Assembly: GCF_017876315.1 (NCBI RefSeq)
Contig: NZ_JAGINU010000001.1
Location: 3,472,001 to 3,536,000, forward strand
Reading direction: 5' to 3'
Length of the DNA stretch: 64,000 nt
Source: Pseudonocardia parietis
GTDB taxonomy: Bacteria; Actinomycetota; Actinomycetes; Mycobacteriales; Pseudonocardiaceae
The notes under the pieces are model-generated. The model was given only the letters and a program-made list of their open reading frames with translations. It made no database searches and was not told the DNA's origin. The translations under genes were made by a program, and so were the position numbers. Positions 40,507 to 48,157 of this stretch are shown in pieces; the stretch's first letter is position 1; each line of letters begins with the position of its first letter.

Positions 40507-41040
40507 TCACCGCCCGCGATCGGCCGCCGTGGCGGGGTCGCGCCAGTAGAGGGCGAGCTGCCCGGCTCCGCTTGCGAGCCCGAGGACGGTGGTGAGGGCG
40601 GCGGCCCGGCCGGGGGAGAGGTGACGGTGGAGCCCGAGCCGGTGGTCGACGCTGAGTCTGCCGGGGCCGAGAGCGGCGAGCGCGACGGCGGCGGTGCCGA
40701 GGTTGGCGACGTACTCCCAGCCCTCGGCGGTGATGAAGAAGCCGTTGCGGGCGTGGACGGAGCGGGCGGCGACGGTCAGCGTGCCGACGGTGGCGGCGGC
40801 GGCGAGCGGGGTGGCCGCACCGGCGAGCAGCAGCGCGCCGGCGGTGGTCTCGACGGCGGCGCTGGCGCGGGCCTGCAGAGCCGGGCGGCGGAAGCCGATG
40901 CTGGAGAACCAGCCGGCGGTGCCGTCGAGGGTGCGGGCGTGCTTGATGCCGTGGGCGATCATGGTGGTGCCGAGCGCGCCGCGCAGCAGCAGCCTCGCCA
41001 CCTCGCCGCCGGTGCCGGTCCGCCTGGGTCGTCGGGCCAC
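40507..41040 (-). CDS. DoxX-family membrane protein
   Basis: A 177-aa membrane protein with four hydrophobic segments. LLLRGALGTTMIAHGIKHAR is the first helix with the small conserved HG motif, followed by AGALLLAGAATPLAAAATVG and two more helices. It matches the DoxX/TQO small subunit-like family, often of unclear function in actinobacteria. GTG 41040 has GAGAGGAG upstream. It is convergent with the P450 gene (12 bp gap). A small dyad at 41061-41077 lies in its upstream region. Confidence 0.78.
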   Translation of the reverse strand: MARRPRRTGTGGEVARLLLRGALGTTMIAHGIKHARTLDGTAGWFSSIGFRRPALQARASAAVETTAGALLLAGAATPLAAAATVGTLTVAARSVHARNGFFITAEGWEYVANLGTAAVALAALGPGRLSVDHRLGLHRHLSPGRAAALTTVLGLASGAGQLALYWRDPATAADRGR

Positions 41041-41060
41041 GTCCGCTCCTCTCGTCCGGC

Positions 41061-41077
41061 GATCACCAGCGGTGATC
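41061..41077. promoter_or_regulatory. Small inverted repeat upstream of DoxX gene
   Basis: GATCACCAGCGGTGATC has perfect 7-bp arms around AGC, between the HNH nuclease stop and the DoxX start. It could be an operator for DoxX or a short terminator for the nuclease gene; sequence alone does not decide. Confidence 0.4.
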
Positions 41078-41133
41078 GACGTGAACAGTATCCTGATTCG
41101 CCCACGCTAGCAGTGCGCCAGCACTCGTGGGAC

Positions 41134-42144
41134 CTACGAGCTGCCGGTCGCCCGAGAGCCCTGGCCGCGACGGGAACGAACGATCGCGGACAGTTCCTCG
41201 ACGGTGAGCGCCGGCGTGGTCCGGTGGATCATCCGGTGGCAGTTCGAACAGATCAGGGCGAGATCGTCGATGTGGGTCTGGGTCGGTCCGATCCCATGCA
41301 GCGACGGTCGGTGATGGCACTCGATGTAGCCCGTCCCGTGCTCGCCGTAGACCACCGAGAAGTCGACGTCGCACACCTCGCACGCGACCGGACGACCCAG
41401 CTCCCGTGCCTGCGCGATCTTGCGTGAGCGCAGGGCCGCCTTGCGCTCACGCCGCAGGTGCCTGCGCAGCAGGGCGCTGCCCACGCCCGCTCCGCCCTCG
41501 AGCATGTCGAGGTCGCGCAGGGCGTGGATACCGTCTCCCCATTCACGGAGGGCCGTCCTGATCGCCGCGACCTCCTCGCGCATCCGTCCGGGGCGGCTCC
41601 GGAACGCCTCGACGACCTCGACGTCCAGCCGGTTCCCGGCGCTCCGAGGGTGGCCCGGAAGGCACGAGACCAGGTCACGCGTCCGGCCCGCGACGCCGGC
41701 CGGGCTCCGGAAGCCGGCCGCGCGCCCGTCCAGGGGGTGGATCGCCGTCGACTGGAGCAGTGCGGAGAGCTCGACGACCTCGGGGCTCTCCTGCGGGACG
41801 GCGCGCCAGCCGTTCGCCTCGACGAGCCCGCACACCAGGACGATCTCGTCCCGGCTCCAGGCCGGGTTCCGGTGGAGCCGGACGGTGAAGCCGAGGCGCC
41901 GCAGGCGCTCTGCGACCGCCTTCTCACTTGCCTCGGGTTCCACGGTGCGCCGTGGGCCCGTCCGGTCGATGCGGTGCGCGTGGGCAGCGATGGCCCCGGA
42001 GTCGTACAGCCTGCCGTCCAGCTCGACGAAGTAGCTCCTCGCGGGGCCGGAGCCCGAGCGCTCGAGGAACCGGTCGCGGCCGTGCGCGTCGAACTCCGCG
42101 ACCGCGGCGAGCACCGCGGCTTCGGTCAGATCCTCGAGGGGCAC
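41134..42144 (-). CDS. HNH endonuclease, McrA-like (possible modification-dependent restriction enzyme)
   Basis: A 336-aa nuclease. The C-terminal HNH motif has zinc cysteines C255/C258 and C299/C302 and the catalytic pair His277-His278 in ECHHRPSLHG. The N-terminal domain (GPARSYFVELDGRLYDSGAI, AERLRRLGFTVRL) resembles the head domain of ScoMcrA-type Type IV enzymes. The central part (RNPAWSRDEIVLV, SPEVVELSALL) is the linker module common in such nucleases. GTG 42144 was chosen because homologue N-termini start there; a TTG at 42186 is in frame. It probably cleaves modified DNA; specificity is unknown. Confidence 0.76.
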   Translation of the reverse strand: MPLEDLTEAAVLAAVAEFDAHGRDRFLERSGSGPARSYFVELDGRLYDSGAIAAHAHRIDRTGPRRTVEPEASEKAVAERLRRLGFTVRLHRNPAWSRDEIVLVCGLVEANGWRAVPQESPEVVELSALLQSTAIHPLDGRAAGFRSPAGVAGRTRDLVSCLPGHPRSAGNRLDVEVVEAFRSRPGRMREEVAAIRTALREWGDGIHALRDLDMLEGGAGVGSALLRRHLRRERKAALRSRKIAQARELGRPVACEVCDVDFSVVYGEHGTGYIECHHRPSLHGIGPTQTHIDDLALICSNCHRMIHRTTPALTVEELSAIVRSRRGQGSRATGSS

Positions 42145-42189
42145 CGCCGGAGGATACTGCGACCGGAGCGCGATCGTGGACGCCAACTG

Positions 42190-42205
42190 ACACTGGCATC
42201 AGTGT
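42190..42205. promoter_or_regulatory. TetR-type operator upstream of epoxide hydrolase
   Basis: A perfect dyad ACACTGGCATCAGTGT (6-bp arms, 4-base spacer), extended to TGACACT...AGTGTTA. It lies 37 bp before the epoxide hydrolase ATG and in the divergent region of the HNH nuclease. Its regulator is not adjacent. Confidence 0.55.
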
Positions 42206-42241
42206 TAGTGTGAAGCTCCCCCGACGACGAGGACGCGCACC

Positions 42242-43402
42242 ATGACATCCGCACCCGTGCACCCGTTCCGGATCTCCGTGGCCCAGTCCGATGTGGATGA
42301 CCTGCGGCGGAGGCTGGAATCCGCCCGGTGGCCCGAGGAGATCGACCGGACCCGCCCCGAGGACGGGATCACCGTCGAGGCGATGCGGGAGCTGGTGGAC
42401 CGGTGGCGCGACGGTTTCGACTGGCGGGCCCACGAGGCCGACCTGAACCGCTTCCCGCAGGTCACCACCGAGGTCGACGGCCAGCTCCTGCACGCGGTGC
42501 ACCGGCGCTCACCGCGCCCGGACGCCGAGCCGCTCGTCCTCCTGCACGGCTGGCCCAGCACGGTGGCGGAGTTCCGCCACATCGTCGACGAGCTCGCCGA
42601 GCCCGCCGATCCGTCCGCGCCGGCCTTCCACGTCGTCGCGCCGTCGCTACCGGGATTCGGGTTCTCGGGCCCGTTGCGTGAGCGGGGATGGGGTGCCCAC
42701 CGGATGGCGGACGCCATCGCGCAGCTGATGCGCCGGCTCGGCCACGGCCGCTACCTCGCCCACGGCGGCGACGCCGGCTACCAGGTCGCGGCCGCGCTGG
42801 CCCGGGTCGATGGCGACCAGGTCGGCGGGATCCACCTGAACCTCGGCGGGGTGGGGCTGGCAGGCCTGCACCGCGACGAGCCCCCGGCGGACGACGCCGA
42901 GGCGCGCGCCCTGGCCCTGTACACCGACTACGTCCGGGACAAGTCGGCCTACGCGCTGCTCAACGCCACGCGCCCGCAGACCGTCTCCTACGGACTCGCG
43001 GACTCGCCGATCGGGCAGCTCGCGTGGATCGCCGAGAAGTTCTCCGACTGGGCCGACCCGGCGCACCCGGTGGCGGTCGACGACGTCCTGACCACCACCT
43101 CGATCTTCTGGTACACCGGGACGGCCGCCTCGTCCGCGCGCTTCTACCAGGAGGAGTACACGGCGAACCGCGCACCGGGCACCGGTCCCGCGACCCGGCG
43201 CGGGTTCGTGGACGTGCCGACCGCGGTGTCGTCGTTCCCGTCCGAGATCGTGCCGCCGATCCGGCGCTGGGCCGAGGAGCGCTACCGGATCGTGCGCTGG
43301 TCCGAGCTCCCCGCCGGCGGGCACTTCTCCGCGCTGGAGCGTCCGGACCTGCTCGTCGGAGCGTTGCAGGGGTTCGCCGCACAGCTTCGCGCCATGGCCT
43401 GA
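42242..43402 (+). CDS. Epoxide hydrolase (microsomal/EHase-N type)
   Basis: A 386-aa alpha/beta hydrolase. The N-terminal PFRISVAQSDVDDLRRRLES is the epoxide hydrolase N-terminal domain (EHN). HGWPSTVAEFRHIVD is the oxyanion HGWP motif, HGGDAGYQVA carries the nucleophile Asp, and PAGGHFSALERP carries the catalytic His near residue 363. It hydrolyses an epoxide to a vicinal diol. GAGGACGCG stands before the ATG. It is a single gene with its own operator, perhaps detoxifying epoxides made by the P450s or used for alkene/terpene oxides. Confidence 0.88.
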   Translation: MTSAPVHPFRISVAQSDVDDLRRRLESARWPEEIDRTRPEDGITVEAMRELVDRWRDGFDWRAHEADLNRFPQVTTEVDGQLLHAVHRRSPRPDAEPLVLLHGWPSTVAEFRHIVDELAEPADPSAPAFHVVAPSLPGFGFSGPLRERGWGAHRMADAIAQLMRRLGHGRYLAHGGDAGYQVAAALARVDGDQVGGIHLNLGGVGLAGLHRDEPPADDAEARALALYTDYVRDKSAYALLNATRPQTVSYGLADSPIGQLAWIAEKFSDWADPAHPVAVDDVLTTTSIFWYTGTAASSARFYQEEYTANRAPGTGPATRRGFVDVPTAVSSFPSEIVPPIRRWAEERYRIVRWSELPAGGHFSALERPDLLVGALQGFAAQLRAMA

Positions 43403-43609
43403 CCACCGGCCGCGGCGCCTCGAATAGCTGACATTGACGCCATCGTCACTTATTAGCATGACACGGGCACGGCCTGCAGCCTCCTCTTCCGTCATGGACC
43501 AAATAGAGGGTACTGAATTAGTCTCATCGCCACGGGTTCGGTCGTGTGTCACGACGAGCCCCCGGCACATCGCGAGAGTCGCTCACATCAGCGCTGATAG
43601 GGGAGTTCC

Positions 43610-44641
43610 ATGCGTCGCAGGCTGGCACTTGTCTCGGTGACCTGCGCCGTCGCGGTACTCGCGGCGTGTTCGGGAGGCGGGCAACCTCCTCCCGCCGCCT
43701 CGGTCGCCGAGGGGGACGAGCTCGTCGCGCTCGCCCAGCAGGAGGGGCAGGTCGTCTGGTACACGGGCAACCTGCAGCCCTCCATCGATGCCGTGCAGAA
43801 GGAGTTCGAGGCCACCTACGGCATCGAGGTCCAGGTTCCGGAGCGGCTGTCGAGTGCGGCGCTCGCCCAGCGAATCGACGCCGACGTGCGGGCCACGGAC
43901 GTGATCGGCGCGGACGTGATCACCACGGCCGACGCGGCGCTCGTGGACAGCCTGCGGGCCGAGGACTACACGACAGCGCTGTCGCCCGAGATGTTCCCGG
44001 ACCTCCCGGCGGACTTCATGCAGGGCGACGCCGGGGTGGGCTGCTCGGTCGTGGTCCCCGTCATCGGGTACAACAAGGCCGCGCTCGGCGACCTCACCGT
44101 CGACTCGTGGGACGACCTGCTGGATCCCCGGCTGTCCGGCCGGATCATGGTGAACGACCCGCGCAACTCCGGGGCCTGGGCGCAGCTGCTCGCGACCGTC
44201 CTCGCGGACCCGCGGCTCGGTGAGAGCTACCTGCACAAGCTGCGGGCGCAGGACTACCAGCCCGTCGCCAGCTCGCTGGTCGGTGCCGAGCAGCTCGGCG
44301 CGGGGCAGGGCGACGTCCTCGTCGCCGGTACCCCCGCGCAGTTCGCCCGGCCGGGGGAGGACATCGCCACCTGGTTCCCCACCGATCCCGCCCCGATCAC
44401 GGTGACGCCCTGCGCCCTGACCTCGGGCAGCGCCCACCCGAACGCCGGCAAGCTCTTCCTGCAGTGGTTGATGACGCCCGAGGGACAGGCCGCGGCCAAC
44501 AACCCGGACTACCTGGCCTCGCCGCTGGAGTCGGTCCCGGGCGCGACGGTGCAGCTCCCCGACGACTACGTCAAGGCGCCGCCGCCCGCCGAGGTGGAGG
44601 CGGCCCTCCCGGCGGTCCTGCAGTCGCTCGGCTTCAGCTGA
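43610..44641 (+). CDS. ABC transporter substrate-binding lipoprotein (FbpA/family 1 type)
   Basis: A 343-aa secreted lipoprotein. MRRRLALVSVTCAVAVLAAC is a signal peptide with lipobox LAAC (Cys20). The mature part resembles ferric-iron or organophosphonate binding proteins (WYTGNLQPSIDAVQKEFEA, YNKAALGDLTVDSWDDLLDP). GGGGAGTTCC precedes the ATG. It opens an operon with the ATPase and fused permease. Typical family cargo is Fe3+, thiamine-type ligands or small acids; the surrounding catabolic genes make an organic substrate possible. The intergenic 43403-43609 is AT-rich but gave no clear promoter. Confidence 0.85.
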   Translation: MRRRLALVSVTCAVAVLAACSGGGQPPPAASVAEGDELVALAQQEGQVVWYTGNLQPSIDAVQKEFEATYGIEVQVPERLSSAALAQRIDADVRATDVIGADVITTADAALVDSLRAEDYTTALSPEMFPDLPADFMQGDAGVGCSVVVPVIGYNKAALGDLTVDSWDDLLDPRLSGRIMVNDPRNSGAWAQLLATVLADPRLGESYLHKLRAQDYQPVASSLVGAEQLGAGQGDVLVAGTPAQFARPGEDIATWFPTDPAPITVTPCALTSGSAHPNAGKLFLQWLMTPEGQAAANNPDYLASPLESVPGATVQLPDDYVKAPPPAEVEAALPAVLQSLGFS

Positions 44642-44680
44642 TCCACGCGGACCCGACCACCCGGAGAAGGGGAACGAGCC

Positions 44681-45856
44681 ATGACCATCGACCAGAGGGA
44701 CGGCGTGGCCGTGCCGGTCCGCGAGGCCGCGGCGGTGCAGGTCGACGGGCTGGTCAAGACGTTCGGCCGGGCGAACGGCACCACCGTGACGCCGATCGAC
44801 GACGTCACCCTCACCATCGAGAAGGGCGAGTTCCTCGTCCTCCTCGGGCCGAGCGGGTGCGGGAAGACGACCCTGCTCCGGTGCATCGCCGGGCTCGAGA
44901 CGCCCGACCGCGGATCGATCGAGCTCCTGGGGCGCAAGGTCTTCGACCGGACCGGCAGGCGGCCGGTGGTCGTGCCGCCGGAGCGCCGGGGGCTCGGGAT
45001 GATCTTCCAGTCGTACGCGCTGTGGCCGCATCTCACGGTGGCACGCAACGTGGCCTACCCGCTGGAGGCGGCCAAGGTTCCCAAGGCCGAGCGGCGCGAA
45101 CGCGTCGCGCGGGTGCTCGAGCTGGTGGGCGTGTCCGAGGTCGCCGGACAGCTGCCGGGACGGCTCAGTGGCGGCCAGCAGCAGCGGGTCGCGCTGGCGC
45201 GGGCGCTGGTCGCCGAGCCGAGCCTGATCCTGTTCGACGAGCCGCTGTCCAATGTCGATGCCAAGGTCCGCGAGGAGCTGCGGCTGCAGCTGCTGGAGAT
45301 GCAGCGGCGGATCGGGTTCACCGCGGTCTACGTGACCCACGACCAGGTCGAGGCGATGGAGCTGGCGGACCGGATCGCCGTGCTGCGCAGCGGCCGGGTC
45401 GCCCAGCTGGCCGCCCCGGACGCCGTCTACGACCGGCCGTCCTCCCGCTACGTCGCGACGTTCATCGGCACCGCCAACGAGCTCACCGCCCAGGTGGTGG
45501 AGCGTGCCGATGACACGCTGACGGTCTCGCTGCCCGGTGTGCTCGACCGGGCCCGGGTACCCGCCCCCACGGCCGGGCGCCGGCCCGCGGTCGGGGAACA
45601 GGTGCACCTGATCTGGCGCCCGGAGCGCACGGTGGTCACCACCGACGGGCCCGCCGAACCCGGGATCGTCCTCGATGCGGAGCGCGTCCTCGGCCGCTAC
45701 CTGGGCGCGTTCAGCGAGACCATCGCCGTCCTGCGGGACGGCAGCGAGGTGCGGGTCGTGACTCCCGCCCCGCTCCCGGGCGCGCGCGGCGACGGCCTGC
45801 GGTTGGCGGTGGCGGCCCGTGACCTGCGGGTGTTCGCGCAGGAGACGGGCGCATGA
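44681..45856 (+). CDS. ABC transporter ATP-binding protein
   Basis: A 391-aa importer ATPase. Walker A GPSGCGKT is at residues 56-63, the signature LSGGQQQR follows, and Walker B is LILFDEPLSNVD. The C-terminal regulatory TOBE-like extension (from about residue 265) is as in PotA/FbpC-type ATPases. GGAGAAGGGGAA stands before the ATG. Its stop overlaps the permease start (ATGA). Confidence 0.92.
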   Translation: MTIDQRDGVAVPVREAAAVQVDGLVKTFGRANGTTVTPIDDVTLTIEKGEFLVLLGPSGCGKTTLLRCIAGLETPDRGSIELLGRKVFDRTGRRPVVVPPERRGLGMIFQSYALWPHLTVARNVAYPLEAAKVPKAERRERVARVLELVGVSEVAGQLPGRLSGGQQQRVALARALVAEPSLILFDEPLSNVDAKVREELRLQLLEMQRRIGFTAVYVTHDQVEAMELADRIAVLRSGRVAQLAAPDAVYDRPSSRYVATFIGTANELTAQVVERADDTLTVSLPGVLDRARVPAPTAGRRPAVGEQVHLIWRPERTVVTTDGPAEPGIVLDAERVLGRYLGAFSETIAVLRDGSEVRVVTPAPLPGARGDGLRLAVAARDLRVFAQETGA

Positions 45857-47589
45857 CGGTCGGGCTCGACACCCCGCCCACCACCGTGGCGCCGGCTCCG
45901 GCGGGCGGGTCGGGGCGCCGTCTCACGGTCGTCGAGATCGTCACCGTGCTCGTCGGGGCGGTCTTCGCGGCGACCCTGCTGTACGCGCTGGCCGGGCTCG
46001 TGATCGAGATCCTCGCCGAGGGCGACGGCTCACCGCTGGCGCCGTACGCCGACGCGCTCGCCCTGCCCGGCACGGCCAAGGTCTTCGTCGACACGATCGT
46101 CGTCGTCACCGTCGCCACGCTGTGCGCGCTGGTGATCGCGGTCGGGTTCGCCTGGCTCAACGAGCGGACGAACGCGCGACTGGGTTTCGTGGCGGCGTTC
46201 CTGCCGCTGATCCCGCTGTTGGTGCCCTCGCTGGCCAGCACGATCGGGTGGGTGTTCCTCGCCGCGGACCGCGCCGGGATCCTCAACGTGATGCTGCGGG
46301 ACCTGCTTCCGTTCGCGGGGCTGTCGGACACCGGCCCGCTGGACATCTACAGCATGGGGGGCATGGTGTTCCTCTACACGCTGAACATCGTCCCGTTCAT
46401 CTACCTGCCGGTGTCCGCGGCGCTGTCCCGCCTCGACCCCTCCCTCGACGAGGCGTCACGGGTGGCCGGGGTCGGCCCGGCCCGCACCCTGTTCAAGGTC
46501 ACCATCCCGGCCATCCGGCCGGCGATCGCGGGCGGGCTCCTGCTCGGCATCGCCGTGGGCCTCGCGACCTTCTCGATCGGCGTGATCATCGGTGCGGCCG
46601 CCCGCATCGACGTGCTGGCCGTGCGGATCTACAACCTGCTCACCCAGGGTTTCCCGCCGCAGACGGCGGAGGCGGTCGCGCTCAGCACGTTCCTGCTGTT
46701 CACGGTGCTCGTCGTGTCGACCTTCCAACGACGGGTGACGGCGCGCGGCGCCCACGCGACGATCGGTGGCAAGGGCATCGGCTCGGCCGTGGTGGACCTG
46801 GGCCCGGGCAAGTGGGTCGCCCGGGCCGCGATGATCGTGTTCGTGGCGCTGTCCTCGGTGGTGCCGCTGCTCGGCCTGTTCTACATCTCGCTGCTGGGCA
46901 GCTGGCAGCCGTCCCTGACGCTCGACGGGATCAGCCTGGACAGCTACGTCGTGGTGCTGTCGGACAACCCGATGACCAGCACCGCTCTGCGCAACAGCGT
47001 GCTGCTCGCGGTGGTGGGCGGACTGGTCACGTTGCTGGCCGCCACCCTGATCGCGATCTTCACCGCGCAGCGCCGTGGCCGGATCAGCACGCTGCTCGAC
47101 GGCCTGGCGAAGGCGCCCGGCGGCCTCTCGCATCTCGTGCTCGCCATCGCGCTCCTGGTCGCCTTCACCGGACCGCCGTTCCGGTTCGGCACCAGCCTGG
47201 TCATCCTGTTCCTGGCGTTCCTCGTGTTCTTCATGCCGCAGGCCTACGTCTCGGCGAGCTCGGCCTACGCGCAGCTCTCGAGAGAGCTGGAGGAGGCCTC
47301 GCTCATCAGCGGCGCGGGACCGGTGCGCACGCTGACGCGGATCACGCTGCCGCTGATGCTCCCCGGGCTCGTCGGCGGCGCGATCATCCTGTTCGTACTG
47401 ATCATGAGCGAGGTGACCGGCTCGGCGCTGCTCGCGGGCCCGGACACCCCGGTCGTCGGCTTCGTGATGCTCGACCTGTGGGCGAACGGGACGTTCTCGA
47501 CCATCGCGGCCCTCGGCGTCGTCATCACGCTGATCTCGACCGCGGTGGCGATGCTGCTCCTGTGGGTCGGCCGTACCTCGCGCACCTGA
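45853..47589 (+). CDS. ABC transporter permease, fused two-domain type
   Basis: A 578-aa inner-membrane permease made of two homologous halves, each about 270 aa with six helices. The EAA loops are DEASRVAGVGPARTLFKVTI (first half) and LEEASLISGAGPVRTLTRIT (second half). This organisation is typical of FbpB-like iron and related permeases. The ATG overlaps the ATPase stop. With the lipoprotein and ATPase it forms a complete importer. Confidence 0.9.
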   Translation: MTVGLDTPPTTVAPAPAGGSGRRLTVVEIVTVLVGAVFAATLLYALAGLVIEILAEGDGSPLAPYADALALPGTAKVFVDTIVVVTVATLCALVIAVGFAWLNERTNARLGFVAAFLPLIPLLVPSLASTIGWVFLAADRAGILNVMLRDLLPFAGLSDTGPLDIYSMGGMVFLYTLNIVPFIYLPVSAALSRLDPSLDEASRVAGVGPARTLFKVTIPAIRPAIAGGLLLGIAVGLATFSIGVIIGAAARIDVLAVRIYNLLTQGFPPQTAEAVALSTFLLFTVLVVSTFQRRVTARGAHATIGGKGIGSAVVDLGPGKWVARAAMIVFVALSSVVPLLGLFYISLLGSWQPSLTLDGISLDSYVVVLSDNPMTSTALRNSVLLAVVGGLVTLLAATLIAIFTAQRRGRISTLLDGLAKAPGGLSHLVLAIALLVAFTGPPFRFGTSLVILFLAFLVFFMPQAYVSASSAYAQLSRELEEASLISGAGPVRTLTRITLPLMLPGLVGGAIILFVLIMSEVTGSALLAGPDTPVVGFVMLDLWANGTFSTIAALGVVITLISTAVAMLLLWVGRTSRT

Positions 47590-47603
47590 GCGCGCAGGCG
47601 GGC

Positions 47604-48071
47604 TCAGCTCGGGTCGCGCAGGTCCAGTACGGAGTGGGGCAGGCTCAGCGACACCGGGATCGGGCCCGGATCACGCAGGAGCAGGTCGAGCCTGCGCCGT
47701 TCGATGCGCCATCGGCCGTCGTCGTCGCGCAGCCGGTCCCGGTAGAGGACCGCGGACCGGCTGATCTGGTCGGGGGTGTCCTGGTGGGTCCACTGGATCC
47801 ACCCGTAGCAGACCGCCCAGATCCCGTTCTCGTCCTCGCCGACGACATGGTTCGTCATCACGTGCAGCGTCCAGGTGCACGCGTCGTGGAACGGTACGAA
47901 GGTCGCGAGCCAGTCGTCCATCCCGCGGTAGTCCGATCCCGGGTAGATCGCACGGACGTCGGGGGTGAACAACGTCGCGAAGTAGTCCCAGTCCCGGGTG
48001 TCGACCGCGAGGGCGTACCCGTTCTGCAGCCGGGCGGCCTCCACCGCGATCCTGCTCAGATCTGCGGGCAT
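47604..48071 (-). CDS. SnoaL/NTF2-like protein
   Basis: A 155-aa cone-fold protein. RLQNGYALAVDTRDWDYFAT is the N-terminal helix, followed by LHVMTNHVVGEDENGIWAVC and RWRIERRRLDLLLRDPG. It is related to the SnoaL_4 proteins used as isomerases, dehydratases or oxygenase accessory proteins. The ATG at 48071 has GCAGGAGGAC upstream. It follows the KstD-like gene, from which a terminator hairpin (48109-48146) separates it. It is convergent with the ABC permease. Confidence 0.8.
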   Translation of the reverse strand: MPADLSRIAVEAARLQNGYALAVDTRDWDYFATLFTPDVRAIYPGSDYRGMDDWLATFVPFHDACTWTLHVMTNHVVGEDENGIWAVCYGWIQWTHQDTPDQISRSAVLYRDRLRDDDGRWRIERRRLDLLLRDPGPIPVSLSLPHSVLDLRDPS

Positions 48072-48108
48072 GTGCGTCCTCCTGCGGGTCGGTGTGGGAG
48101 TCCACTCG

Positions 48109-48146
48109 CAGGTGCGGGGGCCGGCACACGCCGGCCCCCGCACCTG
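48109..48146. terminator. Hairpin terminator after KstD-like gene
   Basis: A perfect 16-bp stem with left arm CAGGTGCGGGGGCCGG, a six-base loop and its complement, directly after the stop of the minus-strand flavoprotein gene. It lies between that gene and the SnoaL-like gene. Confidence 0.75.
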
Positions 48147-48157
48147 ACAATGAATGG

